From Thiobacillus denitrificans (GTDB lineage: Bacteria; Pseudomonadota; Gammaproteobacteria; Burkholderiales; Thiobacillaceae): a stretch of DNA of 64,000 nucleotides. Each line of letters begins with the position of its first letter. The first letter of the stretch is position 1. The stretch spans positions 343,823-407,822 of the forward strand of contig DYIY01000001.1 of assembly GCA_020723405.1 (NCBI GenBank). The letters are read 5' to 3'. The position numbers and the translations under genes are program-made. This document shows positions 1 to 9,433 of this stretch, piece by piece. The notes under the pieces are model-generated. The model did not search any database, was not told the DNA's origin, and saw only the letters and a program-made list of their open reading frames with translations.

Positions 1-953
1 TCCCCCTTGCTGTGGCCGGTCCGCCAGGTGACCCCCGTGGACCAGGGCAGGTGGGTGAAGCCGGCCATGGCTGCGCGCAGGAACAGGTCCGGGTCCCGTT
101 CCCGCTCGGCGGCGTCGGACAACTGCTTGAGCCACTCCTCCAGGGGCAAGCCCAGGGACAGCACGTAGCGGGAGAACAGGTGGCGCAGCCCCGAAGTCTC
201 ACCCCGGGGCTGCCATAGCCAGGCGATGATGAGTAGGGACAGGACCAGGGTGCTGACACTGATGAAGGTCCCATGGGCATAGTCGGTATGGGTGAGGTGC
301 ATGGCAGCGAAGCTGCCCAAGGCCAGTACCCCGATCACCAGCACGAACAGCAGGGTATAGAGCAGGTCCAGCACCCCGGTGGTGCGAGCCAGTCTGGGAG
401 GTGCCAGCAGGGCCACCACCAGGGGCAGCAGCAGCAGGCCTTCGCGCAGCAGCACCGGTTGGCCGGCGTCCAGGACGGGCAGGCCGAAACCGTGGGGCAG
501 CATCCAGGTGAACAGCAGCAGGAGCAGGTAAAGGACGGCCAGCCACAGGCCCACCCGCTCCCGCACCGCCTTCACCCCCACCGCCACCCCGCCCAGCAAG
601 CCAGCCAGAAGGACGCTCCACAGGGCCACCGCCCAGATGTTGTCCAGGAAGGCCAGAGCCCCCCCCACCGCCAGAACGCCCGCTGCCCGGGGCAAAGGCA
701 GTTTTTCCTGGCCGCTGAAAAAGGGTTGCCAGAGCAGGAAGGCCCCGTAATGGGCCAGCAGCATGGCCTGGCCCCAAGCTTCGTTGAGCCCCCAGACCAC
801 AGCCACGTGCAGGCTGACCAGCATGAAGGCCAGGATGCGGTTTCCGTAACGCCAGAAACGCAGATGGCTGGACACTCGGGCAGGCAGGCTGGCCTGTCCG
901 TCCCCGACCGGGGACGGTGCTTGCGCCATGGGTTCGCTGACGGGGGCTGACAT
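1..953 (-). CDS. Polytopic membrane protein, partial; possible N-terminus of a sensor histidine kinase
   Basis: Reading leftward from ATG at 953 the frame stays open to the window edge, so only about 317 N-terminal residues are present. After a short polar start there are seven or eight hydrophobic segments (roughly residues 33-225), then a charged stretch with 'EEWLKQLSDAAERE' and 'FTHLPWSTGVTW'. This tail resembles the linker and GAF-like region that follows the membrane part of some betaproteobacterial sensor kinases, but no kinase motif lies inside the window, so the role is inference. It diverges from the pilin-like gene to its right. Confidence 0.5.
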   Translation of the reverse strand, partial: MSAPVSEPMAQAPSPVGDGQASLPARVSSHLRFWRYGNRILAFMLVSLHVAVVWGLNEAWGQAMLLAHYGAFLLWQPFFSGQEKLPLPRAAGVLAVGGALAFLDNIWAVALWSVLLAGLLGGVAVGVKAVRERVGLWLAVLYLLLLLFTWMLPHGFGLPVLDAGQPVLLREGLLLLPLVVALLAPPRLARTTGVLDLLYTLLFVLVIGVLALGSFAAMHLTHTDYAHGTFISVSTLVLSLLIIAWLWQPRGETSGLRHLFSRYVLSLGLPLEEWLKQLSDAAERERDPDLFLRAAMAGFTHLPWSTGVTWRTGHSKG

Positions 954-1049
954 GGGGGGGTATAACGGCGGTGGGCGTCTAAAATTGAGTACACTAAACC
1001 CACGAAGCGACGAAATCTCAATATTGGACGACGAATAATCGTCAGTCCT

Positions 1050-1119
1050 GGTATGACCACACCAGCAACTCCCTGTTTTCCCGCACCGCCCTCAAGGCCC
1101 ACAACTTGCTTGTCATACC
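1050..1119. repeat. 8-bp inverted repeat upstream of the pilin-like gene
   Basis: GGTATGAC (1050-1057) and GTCATACC (1112-1119) form a perfect 8-bp inverted repeat separated by 54 bases, in the gap between two divergent genes and ending just before the pilin-like start codon. It could fold in the leader RNA or bind a regulator; neither is shown. Confidence 0.3.
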
Positions 1120-1123
1120 GACC

Positions 1124-1807
1124 ATGACTGAAGCACCCCGCGGATTCACCCTGATCGAACTGGCCATCGTGCTGGTGGTGATCGGCCTGTTGCTGGGGGG
1201 CATCCTCAAGGGCCAGGAACTGATCGAAAGCGCCCGGGCCCGTAACCTGATCTCCCAGTTGGACAGCATCAAGGCAGCCTATTTCGCCTTCCAGGACAAA
1301 TACCGGGCGGTGCCCGGTGACTACCCCGGCCATCTGGCCCACGCCAACCTGTCCGGCATCGCCGGTCGGCAGGTGGGGGGCAACGGCGACGGCGTGGTGC
1401 GGGACACGCCGGCCGCCCGGGAAAGCCTGCTCGCCTGGGTCCACCTGTCCCATGCCAACCTCATCTCCGGCAACTACCAGGCCGCCGGCAGCCAACCCGA
1501 CCCCCAGGGTGAATGGCCGCGCAATCCCTACGGCGCCACCTTGCAACTGCAATACGACGACCAGTTCACCGGGTCCGGCGGCATGCCCCGCCTCAACCTG
1601 AAGACCGGCAATCAGGTGCCGGCCCGCACCCTGGCCGAAATCGATCGCAAGATCGACGACGGCCGGGCCAATTCCGGCCAGTTCCGCTTCAGTGCCTTCG
1701 ACGGCGGTGGCGGCCCCCCCAGCGACAGCCGCTGTTTCGACCCGGCCAGCGGCCTGTGGCGGGCGGCCGACAACGAGGCCAACTGCGGCGCGGCGGCCTT
1801 GTTCTGA
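1124..1807 (+). CDS. Type IV pilin-like / pseudopilin protein
   Basis: The N-terminus 'RGFTLIELAIVLVVIGLL' is a classic prepilin peptidase site: a short leader, Gly-Phe cleavage point, Glu at mature position 5 and one hydrophobic helix. Starting at ATG 1124 gives a six-residue leader and 227 aa; an upstream in-frame ATG at 1106 would lengthen the leader. The C-terminus has two cysteines ('RCFD' and 'EANCG') about 20 residues apart that could form the usual pilin disulfide loop. No other pilus or type II secretion gene is nearby, so whether it is a minor pilin or a pseudopilin is open. It converges on the antiporter gene, whose stop is six bases away. Confidence 0.8.
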   Translation: MTEAPRGFTLIELAIVLVVIGLLLGGILKGQELIESARARNLISQLDSIKAAYFAFQDKYRAVPGDYPGHLAHANLSGIAGRQVGGNGDGVVRDTPAARESLLAWVHLSHANLISGNYQAAGSQPDPQGEWPRNPYGATLQLQYDDQFTGSGGMPRLNLKTGNQVPARTLAEIDRKIDDGRANSGQFRFSAFDGGGGPPSDSRCFDPASGLWRAADNEANCGAAALF

Positions 1808-1813
1808 AGGGCC

Positions 1814-3766
1814 TCAGACCAACAACATCTCGGCCGCGGCCAGGGCCTCGGGCCCTCCACGCAGCAACAGGATGTCGCCTTCTTCCAAAGCCGTGTCCGG
1901 CCCGGCATCGAAGGCTCCCCCACCCGGCCGGCGGAGATTCACCAGCACCACGCGCATGGCGGAGATATCCAGCTCCCCCAGGGTTTTGCCCAGCGCCTGG
2001 CTTTCCTTGCCGATCCGGACAGAAGTGAGCCGCTCGCCACCGGCATCTTCCGCATCCTCGTCGGTCAGTCCGCGAAAATAGCCACGCATGGCCCCATAGC
2101 GGGCCTCACGGACCTGGCGGATGCGCTTGAGCACCCGCCCCAGGGGCACCCCGGCCATGAGCATGGTCTGGGTACCCAGCATGAGGGCTCCCTCCATCAC
2201 CTCCGGCACCACCTCGCTGGCCCCCGCCTCCCGCAAGCGGTCCAGGTCGTTCTCGTCCACGGTGCGGACGATGACCGGCGCGTCGGGTTTGAGGCGCTGC
2301 ACGACGGCGATGATCTTCAGGGCTGACGGGGTGTGGGCGAAACTCACCACCACCGCCCGGGCCCGATGCACACCGGCAGCCATGAGCACCTCGGCCCGGG
2401 TGGAATCGCCGAACACCACCCGGTCACCGGCCTGGGCGGCGGCCCGCACCCGGCGGGGATCATGGTCCAGGGCGATGAAAGGGATGCGTTCCGTCTCCAG
2501 CAGCCGGGCCAGACTCTGGCCGCTGCGCCCGTAACCGCACAGGATCACGTGCTTCTGGATGCCGAAGGCCCGGGCGGCGATCTCGTGGACGCCCCGGGCC
2601 TGCTCCATCCAGGCCCCGCCCTCCAGGCGCCGGGCCAGGCGGGCACCGGCCAGGAACAGCAGGGGGGAGGCCAGCATGGACAGCACCATGGCCGCCAGCA
2701 CCACCTGGTAGGTGTGGTGATCCAGCAAACGGTTGCCCAGGGCCAGGGCCAGGAGGACGAAACCGAACTCGCCGGCCTGGGCCAGGCCCGCCCCCACCCG
2801 GGCCACCACCGCCCAGGACTGGGTGAACAGACCGGCCAGGAGGGCGATGACCAGGCCCTTGCCCAGGATCAGGGCCGCCAGGACGGCCAGCACCACAGCC
2901 CAGCGCTCCGCCACCACGCCGGTGTCCAACATGAGCCCCACCGACACGAAGAACAGCCCCATGAGCACGTCCCGGAAGGGGCGGATGTCCGCCTCCACCT
3001 GGTAGCGGTATTCCGTCTCGGCGATCAGCACGCCGGCCAGGAAGGCGCCCAGGGCCAGGGACAGGCCTGCCCGGTCGGTGAGGTAGGCCAGGCCCAGGGT
3101 CACCAACAGCACGTTGAGCATGAACAGTTCGGCGGACTTGGCCCGGGCGACGAAATGGAACCAGGGGCGCATGAGTTTCTGCCCCAGGGTCAGGATCAGC
3201 AGCAGGGCCAACACCGCCTTCAGGCTGGCGAACACCAGGGCCTCCCCCAGGCCACCGCTCTGGGCCAGGGCGGGAACGAAGATGATCAGGGGCGCCACGG
3301 CCAGGTCCTGGAACAGCAGGATGCCCAGGATGAGCTTGCCCGCCTCGCTGTCCAGTTCGTCCCGCTCGGCCAGAAGCTTGCTGACGATGGCGGTGCTGGA
3401 CATGGCCAGGACCCCGCCCAGGGCCAGGCCTGCTTCCCACCCCAGGCCCAGCACCTGGCCCAGGATCATGACGCTGAACATGCTGATGGCCACTTGCAGC
3501 CCCCCCAGGCCGAACACGGCCTGGCGCATGGCCTTCAGGCGGCCCAGGGAGAATTCCAGGCCGATGGAGAACATGAGGAACACCACCCCGAACTCGGCCA
3601 GACGATGGGCGGGGGACTCAGCGTCCATGTGCGGCAGGAAGGGCCCCAGCCCCACCCCGATGAGCACGTAGCCCAGCAGGGCCGGCAGGCCGGCGGCTTT
3701 CAGCCCGGCCACCGCCAGAACGCCGGCGGCCAGCAGGATGAGGGTCAGTTCCAGGGTGGTGGGCAT
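1814..3766 (-). CDS. Kef-type monovalent cation:proton antiporter (CPA2 family)
   Basis: 650 aa. The N-terminal ~385 residues are a string of about 12 hydrophobic segments typical of CPA2 Na+/H+ exchangers, starting 'LELTLILLAAGVLAVAG'. Residues ~405-520 form an RCK/TrkA-N Rossmann domain with 'ILCGYGRSGQSLARLL', and the C-terminus (~575-650) looks like a TrkA-C domain. Family members expel K+ or Na+ in exchange for protons in the inner membrane under nucleotide or glutathione control. It is divergent from kdsD with a 39-base gap, an arrangement common in betaproteobacteria. The choice between KefB, KefC and YbaL labels cannot be made by eye. Confidence 0.9.
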   Translation of the reverse strand: MPTTLELTLILLAAGVLAVAGLKAAGLPALLGYVLIGVGLGPFLPHMDAESPAHRLAEFGVVFLMFSIGLEFSLGRLKAMRQAVFGLGGLQVAISMFSVMILGQVLGLGWEAGLALGGVLAMSSTAIVSKLLAERDELDSEAGKLILGILLFQDLAVAPLIIFVPALAQSGGLGEALVFASLKAVLALLLILTLGQKLMRPWFHFVARAKSAELFMLNVLLVTLGLAYLTDRAGLSLALGAFLAGVLIAETEYRYQVEADIRPFRDVLMGLFFVSVGLMLDTGVVAERWAVVLAVLAALILGKGLVIALLAGLFTQSWAVVARVGAGLAQAGEFGFVLLALALGNRLLDHHTYQVVLAAMVLSMLASPLLFLAGARLARRLEGGAWMEQARGVHEIAARAFGIQKHVILCGYGRSGQSLARLLETERIPFIALDHDPRRVRAAAQAGDRVVFGDSTRAEVLMAAGVHRARAVVVSFAHTPSALKIIAVVQRLKPDAPVIVRTVDENDLDRLREAGASEVVPEVMEGALMLGTQTMLMAGVPLGRVLKRIRQVREARYGAMRGYFRGLTDEDAEDAGGERLTSVRIGKESQALGKTLGELDISAMRVVLVNLRRPGGGAFDAGPDTALEEGDILLLRGGPEALAAAEMLLV

Positions 3767-3805
3767 GGAGAGGCGCTGGGCATGCGGCTATACTTGCGCC
3801 CCATT

Positions 3806-4792
3806 ATGACATCCCAGCCCCCTGCCCCCGCCGACATCCTGGCCCTGGCCCGCCGCACTCTGGAAATCGAGGCGGCCGCCGTGGCCCGCCTGGAGGAACG
3901 CATCGATCAGGATTTCCTCAAGGCGGTGGACATTCTCCTGGCCTGCAACGGCCGGGTGGTGGTCTCGGGCATGGGCAAGTCCGGCCACATCGGCGGCAAG
4001 ATCGCCGCCACCCTGGCCAGCACCGGCACCCCGGCCTTCTTCATGCACCCGGCCGAGGCCAGCCACGGAGACCTGGGCATGATCACCGGCCAGGACGTGG
4101 TCATCGCCCTGTCCAATTCCGGGGAAAGTGCCGAGATCGCCAGCATCGTGCCCCTCATCAAGCGGCGCGGCGCCAAACTCATCAGCATGACGGGCAATCC
4201 GGCTTCCACCCTGGGGCGGGAAGCGGACATCCACCTCAACGCCGCCGTGGACCAGGAAGCCTGCCCCCACAACCTGGCCCCCACCGCCAGCACCACCGCC
4301 GCCCTGGCCCTGGGCGACGCCCTGGCCGTGGCCACCCTGTTCGCCCGGGGCTTCACCGCCGAGGATTTCGCCCGCACCCACCCGGGCGGCGCTCTGGGCC
4401 GCCGCCTGCTGGTCCACGTGCGGGATCTCATGCACAGTGGCGAAGCCCTGCCCGTGGTGGGCCTGGACGCCAGCCTCAAGGACGCCCTGCTGATCATGAC
4501 CCAGAAAGGACTGGGCATGACCGCCATCACCGACCACGGCCTGCGCCTGGTGGGCATCTTCACCGATGGCGACCTGCGCCGTCTGCTGGACCACGACGTG
4601 GACGTGCGGGAGCTGAAGATCGCCGACGCCATGAAGCGCCATCCCCGCACCGTGTCCCAGAACGCCCTGGCGGTGGAAGCGGTGCGCATCATGGAGGAGA
4701 CCCGGGTCAACGGCCTGCTGGTCCTGGACGACGAGGGCCGCCTCACCGGCGCCCTGAACATGCACGACCTGCTGCGGGCCGGAGTGGTATGA
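3806..4792 (+). CDS. kdsD: Arabinose-5-phosphate isomerase
   Basis: 328 aa, the usual length of KdsD/KpsF/GutQ. An N-terminal SIS sugar-isomerase domain (about residues 30-180, with 'GMGKSGHIGGKIAATL' and 'SNSGESAEI') is followed by two CBS domains (about 205-328). The enzyme converts ribulose 5-phosphate to arabinose 5-phosphate, the first step of Kdo synthesis for lipid A. Start ATG 3806 matches the family length; an in-frame ATG at 3782 would add eight residues. The 3' end overlaps kdsC by four bases, which supports translational coupling and fits the role in the same pathway. Confidence 0.95.
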   Translation: MTSQPPAPADILALARRTLEIEAAAVARLEERIDQDFLKAVDILLACNGRVVVSGMGKSGHIGGKIAATLASTGTPAFFMHPAEASHGDLGMITGQDVVIALSNSGESAEIASIVPLIKRRGAKLISMTGNPASTLGREADIHLNAAVDQEACPHNLAPTASTTAALALGDALAVATLFARGFTAEDFARTHPGGALGRRLLVHVRDLMHSGEALPVVGLDASLKDALLIMTQKGLGMTAITDHGLRLVGIFTDGDLRRLLDHDVDVRELKIADAMKRHPRTVSQNALAVEAVRIMEETRVNGLLVLDDEGRLTGALNMHDLLRAGVV

Positions 4793-5334
4793 GCGGCCTG
4801 GACAACCTGACCGAGGACGTGCTCGCCCGGGCCCGGCGGGTGCGCATGCTGGTCTTCGACGTGGACGGCGTGCTCACCGACGGCAGCCTGTTCTATGACG
4901 ACCGGGGCGAGGAATACAAGGCCTTCAACTCCCGGGATGGCCACGGCATCAAGATGTTGCGGGCCAGCGGCGTGGAAACCGGCATCATCACCGGCCGGAC
5001 TTCCCAGATCGTTCTGCACCGGTCCCGCAACCTGGGCATCGGCCACATCTACCAGGGGGCCGAGGACAAGCTGGAAGCCTTCCACCACCTGTTGGAGAAA
5101 ACGGGGCTGGACCCCATGCAGATCGCCTACATGGGCGACGACGTGGTGGATCTGCCGGTCATGCGCCGTTGCGGCCTGGCCATCACCGTGCCGGACGCCC
5201 CCCGGGAAGTGAAGGCCCGCTGCCAGGTGATCACCCTGGCCCATGCCGGCCGTGGCGCCGCCCGGGAAGCCTGCGAACTGCTCATGGCCGTCCAGGGCAC
5301 CTGGGCCGCCCAACTGGCCCTTTACGACCGATGA
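4789..5334 (+). CDS. kdsC: 3-deoxy-D-manno-octulosonate 8-phosphate phosphatase
   Basis: 181 aa HAD-superfamily phosphatase without a cap domain. The nucleophile motif is 'VFDVDGVLTDG' (around residue 24), and the downstream acidic motif is 'AYMGDDVVDLPVM'. KdsC removes phosphate from Kdo-8-phosphate in the cytoplasm. It overlaps kdsD at its start and lptC at its end by four bases each, so kdsD-kdsC-lptC looks like one translationally coupled block. Confidence 0.95.
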   Translation: MSGLDNLTEDVLARARRVRMLVFDVDGVLTDGSLFYDDRGEEYKAFNSRDGHGIKMLRASGVETGIITGRTSQIVLHRSRNLGIGHIYQGAEDKLEAFHHLLEKTGLDPMQIAYMGDDVVDLPVMRRCGLAITVPDAPREVKARCQVITLAHAGRGAAREACELLMAVQGTWAAQLALYDR

Positions 5335-5906
5335 CCGGCGTCGGTTACCACGTCAACTGGACCCCCCTGGGGCTGGCCCTGATCCTGGCGGCCCTGGGCA
5401 CTTGGCTGAATGTGGTGAGCCGGCACACGGAAACGGTGGACAATGCGGGCTTCACCCACGACCCGGACTATCTGGTGGAAAATTTCGACGCCCTGGCCTA
5501 TGACCTCCAGGGCAACCCCCAACACCGCCTGACCGCCACCCGCATGACCCACTACATGGACGACGACACCACGGTGCTGGACCAGCCGGGCTTCCAGTCC
5601 CTGGACACCCGGGCCCGGGCCGAGGTCCACTCCCGGCGGGCCCTGATTTCAGCGGACGGCAAGCGGGTGTTCTTCCTGGACCGGGTCCGGGTGAACCACC
5701 TGCCGGCGGGGGCAAACACTCCCATCACCGTGGAGACGGATTACCTTCAGGTCACGCCGGAGATGCGCACCTTGGAAACGGACCGTTCCATCATCCTGCG
5801 CCAGGGCACCGCCCAGGTCGGCGCGGGACGGCTTTTCATCGACGGCAAGGCCGGGACCGTGTCCCTGTCCGGCCAGGTACGGGGAACCTATGCACCGGCC
5901 CGCTGA
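5331..5906 (+). CDS. lptC: LPS export ABC transporter periplasmic protein LptC
   Basis: 191 aa. One N-terminal membrane segment (about residues 11-28, 'LGLALILAALGTWLNVV') precedes a beta-rich periplasmic domain, the LptC plan. LptC couples the LptBFG transporter in the inner membrane to the LptA bridge. The start is set by the ATGA overlap with kdsC. Sequence identity within this family is low, so the call leans on topology and on sitting between kdsC and lptA. Its 3' end overlaps lptA by 17 bases. Confidence 0.92.
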   Translation: MTGVGYHVNWTPLGLALILAALGTWLNVVSRHTETVDNAGFTHDPDYLVENFDALAYDLQGNPQHRLTATRMTHYMDDDTTVLDQPGFQSLDTRARAEVHSRRALISADGKRVFFLDRVRVNHLPAGANTPITVETDYLQVTPEMRTLETDRSIILRQGTAQVGAGRLFIDGKAGTVSLSGQVRGTYAPAR

Positions 5907-6402
5907 ACTGCTGCTCTGCCTGGCCCTCCTGGCCACCGCCCTGCCGGCCCTGGCCGAAAAGGCCGACAAGGACAAACCCGTCAACCTGGAGGCAGACAGC
6001 CTGCGGGTGGACGACGCCAGCCGCACCGCCGTATACGAGGGCCACGTCGTGCTCACCCAGGGCAGCCTCATGCTCACGGCCGACCGTATCGAAGTGCGCC
6101 AGGACGGCCAGGGCTTCGCATCCGGCGATGCCAGCGGCAAGCCGGCCTATTTCCGGCAGAAGATGGACGGCCGCAACGAGTATGCCGAAGGCTGGGCGGA
6201 ACGGATCGAATACGACAGCCGGGCGGAAAAACTCCGCCTCACCGGCCAGGCACGGCTGAAAAGGGGCGAAGAAGAACTGCGTGGCAACCTGATCGCCTAC
6301 GAAGGCAAGTCGGGTTTCTACCAGGCCCAGGGCGGCAACGGCCGGGTCCGCGCCGTGATCCGGCCCAAGAGCCTGAGCGGCGGGACAGCGGTCAAACCGT
6401 GA
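5890..6402 (+). CDS. lptA: LPS transport periplasmic protein LptA
   Basis: 170 aa with an N-terminal signal peptide ending near 'ALPALA'. The mature protein is an OstA-type beta-jellyroll ('[20 protein letters not shown]', '[15 protein letters not shown]') that forms the periplasmic bridge carrying LPS from LptC to the outer-membrane LptD/E complex. It lies between lptC and lptB with overlaps on both sides. Confidence 0.93.
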   Translation: MHRPAELLLCLALLATALPALAEKADKDKPVNLEADSLRVDDASRTAVYEGHVVLTQGSLMLTADRIEVRQDGQGFASGDASGKPAYFRQKMDGRNEYAEGWAERIEYDSRAEKLRLTGQARLKRGEEELRGNLIAYEGKSGFYQAQGGNGRVRAVIRPKSLSGGTAVKP

Positions 6403-7121
6403 GCCTGCTGCGCGCGGAACAACTGGCCAAGCGTTACAAGGCCCGCCAGGTGGTGGCCGGCGCCGACATCCAGGTGGCCAGCGGCGAAGTGGTGGGCCTG
6501 CTGGGCCCCAACGGCGCCGGCAAGACCACCTGCTTCTACATGATGGTGGGCCTGCTGCGTGCCGATGGCGGCAGCATCTGGCTGGACGACACCGAACTCA
6601 CCCGCCTGCCCGTATTCCAGCGGGCCCGCCTGGGCCTGTCCTACCTGCCCCAGGAACCCTCCATCTTCCGTCGCCTGTCGGTGGCCGAGAACATTGCTGC
6701 CATGCTGGAACTCAAGGGCTACACCGATGCCGAGGTGGACACCCGCCTGGAGAACCTGCTGGAAGACCTGCACATCACCCATCTGCGGGATGCCCCCGCC
6801 GTGGGCCTGTCCGGTGGCGAGCGGCGACGGGTGGAGATCGCCCGGGCCCTGGCCACCTCACCCCGCTTCGTCCTGCTGGACGAGCCCTTCGCCGGCATCG
6901 ACCCCATCTCGGTCATCGACATCCAGAAGATCGTCCGTTTCCTCACGGAGCGGGACATCGGCGTGCTGATCACCGACCACAACGTGCGCGAGACCCTGGG
7001 CATCTGCAACCGGGCCTACATCCTCAACGAGGGGCAGGTCATGGCGGCCGGGACCCCGGACGAAATTATTTATAATGAAACCGTCAGGAAGGTTTATCTT
7101 GGGGAACATTTCCGCCTCTGA
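6399..7121 (+). CDS. lptB: LPS export ABC transporter ATP-binding protein LptB
   Basis: 240 aa ABC ATPase of standard LptB length. Walker A 'GPNGAGKTT' (around residue 37), signature '[15 protein letters not shown]', Walker B '[12 protein letters not shown]' and the switch region '[12 protein letters not shown]' are all intact. It powers extraction of LPS from the inner membrane with LptF and LptG, which are not in the window. It overlaps lptA by four bases and is followed 36 bases later by rpoN. Confidence 0.97.
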   Translation: MSLLRAEQLAKRYKARQVVAGADIQVASGEVVGLLGPNGAGKTTCFYMMVGLLRADGGSIWLDDTELTRLPVFQRARLGLSYLPQEPSIFRRLSVAENIAAMLELKGYTDAEVDTRLENLLEDLHITHLRDAPAVGLSGGERRRVEIARALATSPRFVLLDEPFAGIDPISVIDIQKIVRFLTERDIGVLITDHNVRETLGICNRAYILNEGQVMAAGTPDEIIYNETVRKVYLGEHFRL

Positions 7122-7157
7122 CCGCGCCAACCCGCCAACCGACCGAACCAGCTTCGC

Positions 7158-8564
7158 ATGAAGCAGAGCCTACAGCTCAAGCTGCACCAGCAGCTCACCC
7201 TCACCCCGCAGCTCCAGCAGTCCATCCGGCTGTTGCAGTTGTCCACCCTGGAATTGGGTCAGGAGATCTCCCAGATGCTCCAGGACAACCCATTGCTGGA
7301 GCGCCTGGACGGGGAAGACCGCTTCGAGGCGCCGGCCGGGGAGGCACCGGCCGAGGAGTCGCGCAACGAGCGGGACGAGGTTTACGAGGAAATGGCCTGG
7401 GGCGACCGCTCCGTGGCCCCTTCCCACGGCAGCGGCAGCAGCGACGACGACGAGGATCACGATTACCAGCAGGCCGACGCCAGCCAGACCAACCTGCACC
7501 AGCATCTGCACAACCAGCTCTCCCTCACCCCCCTGACGGTGCGGGACCGACAACTGGTGACCCTGCTCATCGAGGCGCTGGATGACGACGGTTACCTGGG
7601 CACCACCCTGGATGAAGTGGTGGACATGCTGCCCGAGGAACTGGAAATCGATCCCCTGGAGTTGCAGACCGCCCTGAAACTCCTGCAAAGCTTCGACCCG
7701 GCCGGGGTGGGCGCCCGGGACCTGGGAGAATGCCTGTGGCTGCAACTGGGCACCCTGCCTGCCGATACCCCCCACCTGACCGAGGCCCGGGTCCTGGTCC
7801 GGGAGCATCTGGGCCTGCTGGCGGAACGGGAATACGGCAAGCTGAAGAAGATCTTCGATCTGGCCGACCCCGAGTTCATCCAGTTGCGCCAGCTCATCAC
7901 CTCCCTCAACCCCCGGCCCGGCGCCGCCTTCGCCCCCCTGGACACCCGCTATGTCACCCCGGATGTCTTCGTGAAGAAGACCAAGGGCCTGTGGATGGTG
8001 AGCCTGAACCCCGATGCCGTGCCGAAACTGCGCATCAACGAGATGTATGCCGGCATCCTGCGCGGCAACAAGGACGGCGGCAGTTCCCTGTCGGCCCAAC
8101 TCCAGGAAGCCCGCTGGCTGATCAAGAACGTGCAGCAGCGATTCGAGACTATCCTGAAAGTGTCCCAGGCCATCGTGGACCGCCAGCGCATGTTCTTCGA
8201 GCATGGCGAGGTGGCCATGCGGCCCCTGACCCTGAAGGAAATCGCCGAAGCCGTGGAACTGCACGAATCCACCATCTCCCGGGTGACCACCCAGAAGTAC
8301 ATGATGACCCCCCGGGGCCTCTACGAATTCAAGTATTTCTTCGGCAGTTCCCTGGCCACGGAGGAAGGCGGCGCCACCTCCAGCACGGCCATCCGCGCCC
8401 TCATCAAGCAGTTCATCGAGGCCGAGAACCGCGCCAAGCCCCTGTCGGACAACAGCATCGCCGACATGCTGGGCAAGCAGGGTTTCGTGGTCGCCCGCCG
8501 CACCGTGGCCAAATACCGGGAGTTGATGAACATCCCTCCCGCCAACCAGCGCAAGTCCCTCTGA
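7158..8564 (+). CDS. rpoN: RNA polymerase sigma-54 factor
   Basis: 468 aa. Region I is the glutamine- and leucine-rich N-terminus ('[20 protein letters not shown]'), an acidic region II follows (about 50-110), and the C-terminus carries the RpoN box '[11 protein letters not shown]', which contacts the -24 element. A helix-turn-helix ('[15 protein letters not shown]') precedes it. Sigma-54 directs activator-dependent transcription. The lptB-rpoN-hpf-ptsN order is conserved across proteobacteria. Confidence 0.98.
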   Translation: MKQSLQLKLHQQLTLTPQLQQSIRLLQLSTLELGQEISQMLQDNPLLERLDGEDRFEAPAGEAPAEESRNERDEVYEEMAWGDRSVAPSHGSGSSDDDEDHDYQQADASQTNLHQHLHNQLSLTPLTVRDRQLVTLLIEALDDDGYLGTTLDEVVDMLPEELEIDPLELQTALKLLQSFDPAGVGARDLGECLWLQLGTLPADTPHLTEARVLVREHLGLLAEREYGKLKKIFDLADPEFIQLRQLITSLNPRPGAAFAPLDTRYVTPDVFVKKTKGLWMVSLNPDAVPKLRINEMYAGILRGNKDGGSSLSAQLQEARWLIKNVQQRFETILKVSQAIVDRQRMFFEHGEVAMRPLTLKEIAEAVELHESTISRVTTQKYMMTPRGLYEFKYFFGSSLATEEGGATSSTAIRALIKQFIEAENRAKPLSDNSIADMLGKQGFVVARRTVAKYRELMNIPPANQRKSL

Positions 8565-8589
8565 CCGGCGCATATCAAAGGAGCGTTGT

Positions 8590-8922
8590 ATGAACCTCAC
8601 CATCACTGGCCACCACCTGGAAATCACCCCGGCCATCCGCGGCTACGTGGAGGAGAAGATGACCCGCATCACCCGCCACTTCGACCAGGTGATCGACGTC
8701 GCCGTGATCCTGGCGGTGGAAAAGCTGAAGCACAAGGCGGAGGTCAACCTGCACGTCCGCGGCAAGGACATCTTCGTGGAAGCCACCGATGCCGACATGT
8801 ACGCCGCCATCGACGCCCTGGCCGACAAGCTGGACCGGCAGGTGGTCAAGCACAAGGAAAAATCCGGCAACGTCCACCGGGAAACCGGCGGCGTGAAACG
8901 ACAGAACGCCGACCTCGGATGA
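8590..8922 (+). CDS. hpf: Ribosome hibernation-promoting factor (short HPF/RaiA type)
   Basis: 110 aa, beginning '[20 protein letters not shown]' and containing the beta-alpha-beta-beta-alpha RaiA fold ('[19 protein letters not shown]'). It lacks the C-terminal dimerisation domain of long HPF. Short HPF promotes 100S ribosome dimers or silences 70S ribosomes when growth slows. A ribosome binding site 'AAGGAG' lies at 8578-8583. Its place between rpoN and ptsN is the usual one. Confidence 0.93.
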   Translation: MNLTITGHHLEITPAIRGYVEEKMTRITRHFDQVIDVAVILAVEKLKHKAEVNLHVRGKDIFVEATDADMYAAIDALADKLDRQVVKHKEKSGNVHRETGGVKRQNADLG

Positions 8923-8928
8923 ACCGCT

Positions 8929-8960
8929 CCCCATCCGCCGCCCCGGTGCGGCGGATGGGG
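8929..8960 (+). terminator. Strong hairpin between hpf and ptsN
   Basis: CCCCATCCGCCG (8929-8940) and CGGCGGATGGGG (8949-8960) are perfect 12-bp arms with an 8-base loop. No run of T follows, so it is more likely an attenuator or RNA-stabilising stem between the two genes than a full intrinsic terminator. Confidence 0.5.
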
Positions 8961-8977
8961 TTCAAGAAGAACAGAAC

Positions 8978-9433
8978 ATGAACCTCATCACCCCCCTGCT
9001 CCAGCCAGGCAATGTCCAGGCGGACCTGGAAACCACCAGCAAGAAACGCCTGTTCGAGCAGGTGGGCCAGATGTTCCAGGCCAGCCATTCCGTCACCGCC
9101 AGTGAAGTCTTTGAAAGTCTCTTCTCCCGGGAAAAACTCGGTTCCACCGCCTTGGGCTACGGCATCGCCATCCCCCACGGCCGCATCAAATACCTGAAGG
9201 AAACCGCCTGCGCTTTCCTGCGTCTCAAGACCCCCATCGAGTTCGACGCCCCTGACCACCAACCCGTGGACCTGATTCTCGTCCTGCTGGCACCAGCCGC
9301 CGCCACGGACCTGCATTTGCAGATACTGGGGGAACTGGCCGCCATGTTCTCCGACGAGGACTTCCGGCTGCGCCTCCGCCAGGCGCCCGACGCCGGCACC
9401 CTGCACCGGTTGATCACGGAATGGACCCCCTGA
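8978..9433 (+). CDS. ptsN: PTS IIA-like nitrogen-regulatory protein
   Basis: 151 aa IIA(Ntr) domain with the phosphoryl-accepting histidine in 'GIAIPHGRIKYL'. It belongs to the regulatory phosphotransfer branch (EI-Ntr, NPr, IIA-Ntr) that adjusts potassium and nitrogen homeostasis rather than sugar uptake. The next gene, hprK, starts 12 bases before the ptsN stop, so the two are translationally coupled. Confidence 0.93.
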   Translation: MNLITPLLQPGNVQADLETTSKKRLFEQVGQMFQASHSVTASEVFESLFSREKLGSTALGYGIAIPHGRIKYLKETACAFLRLKTPIEFDAPDHQPVDLILVLLAPAAATDLHLQILGELAAMFSDEDFRLRLRQAPDAGTLHRLITEWTP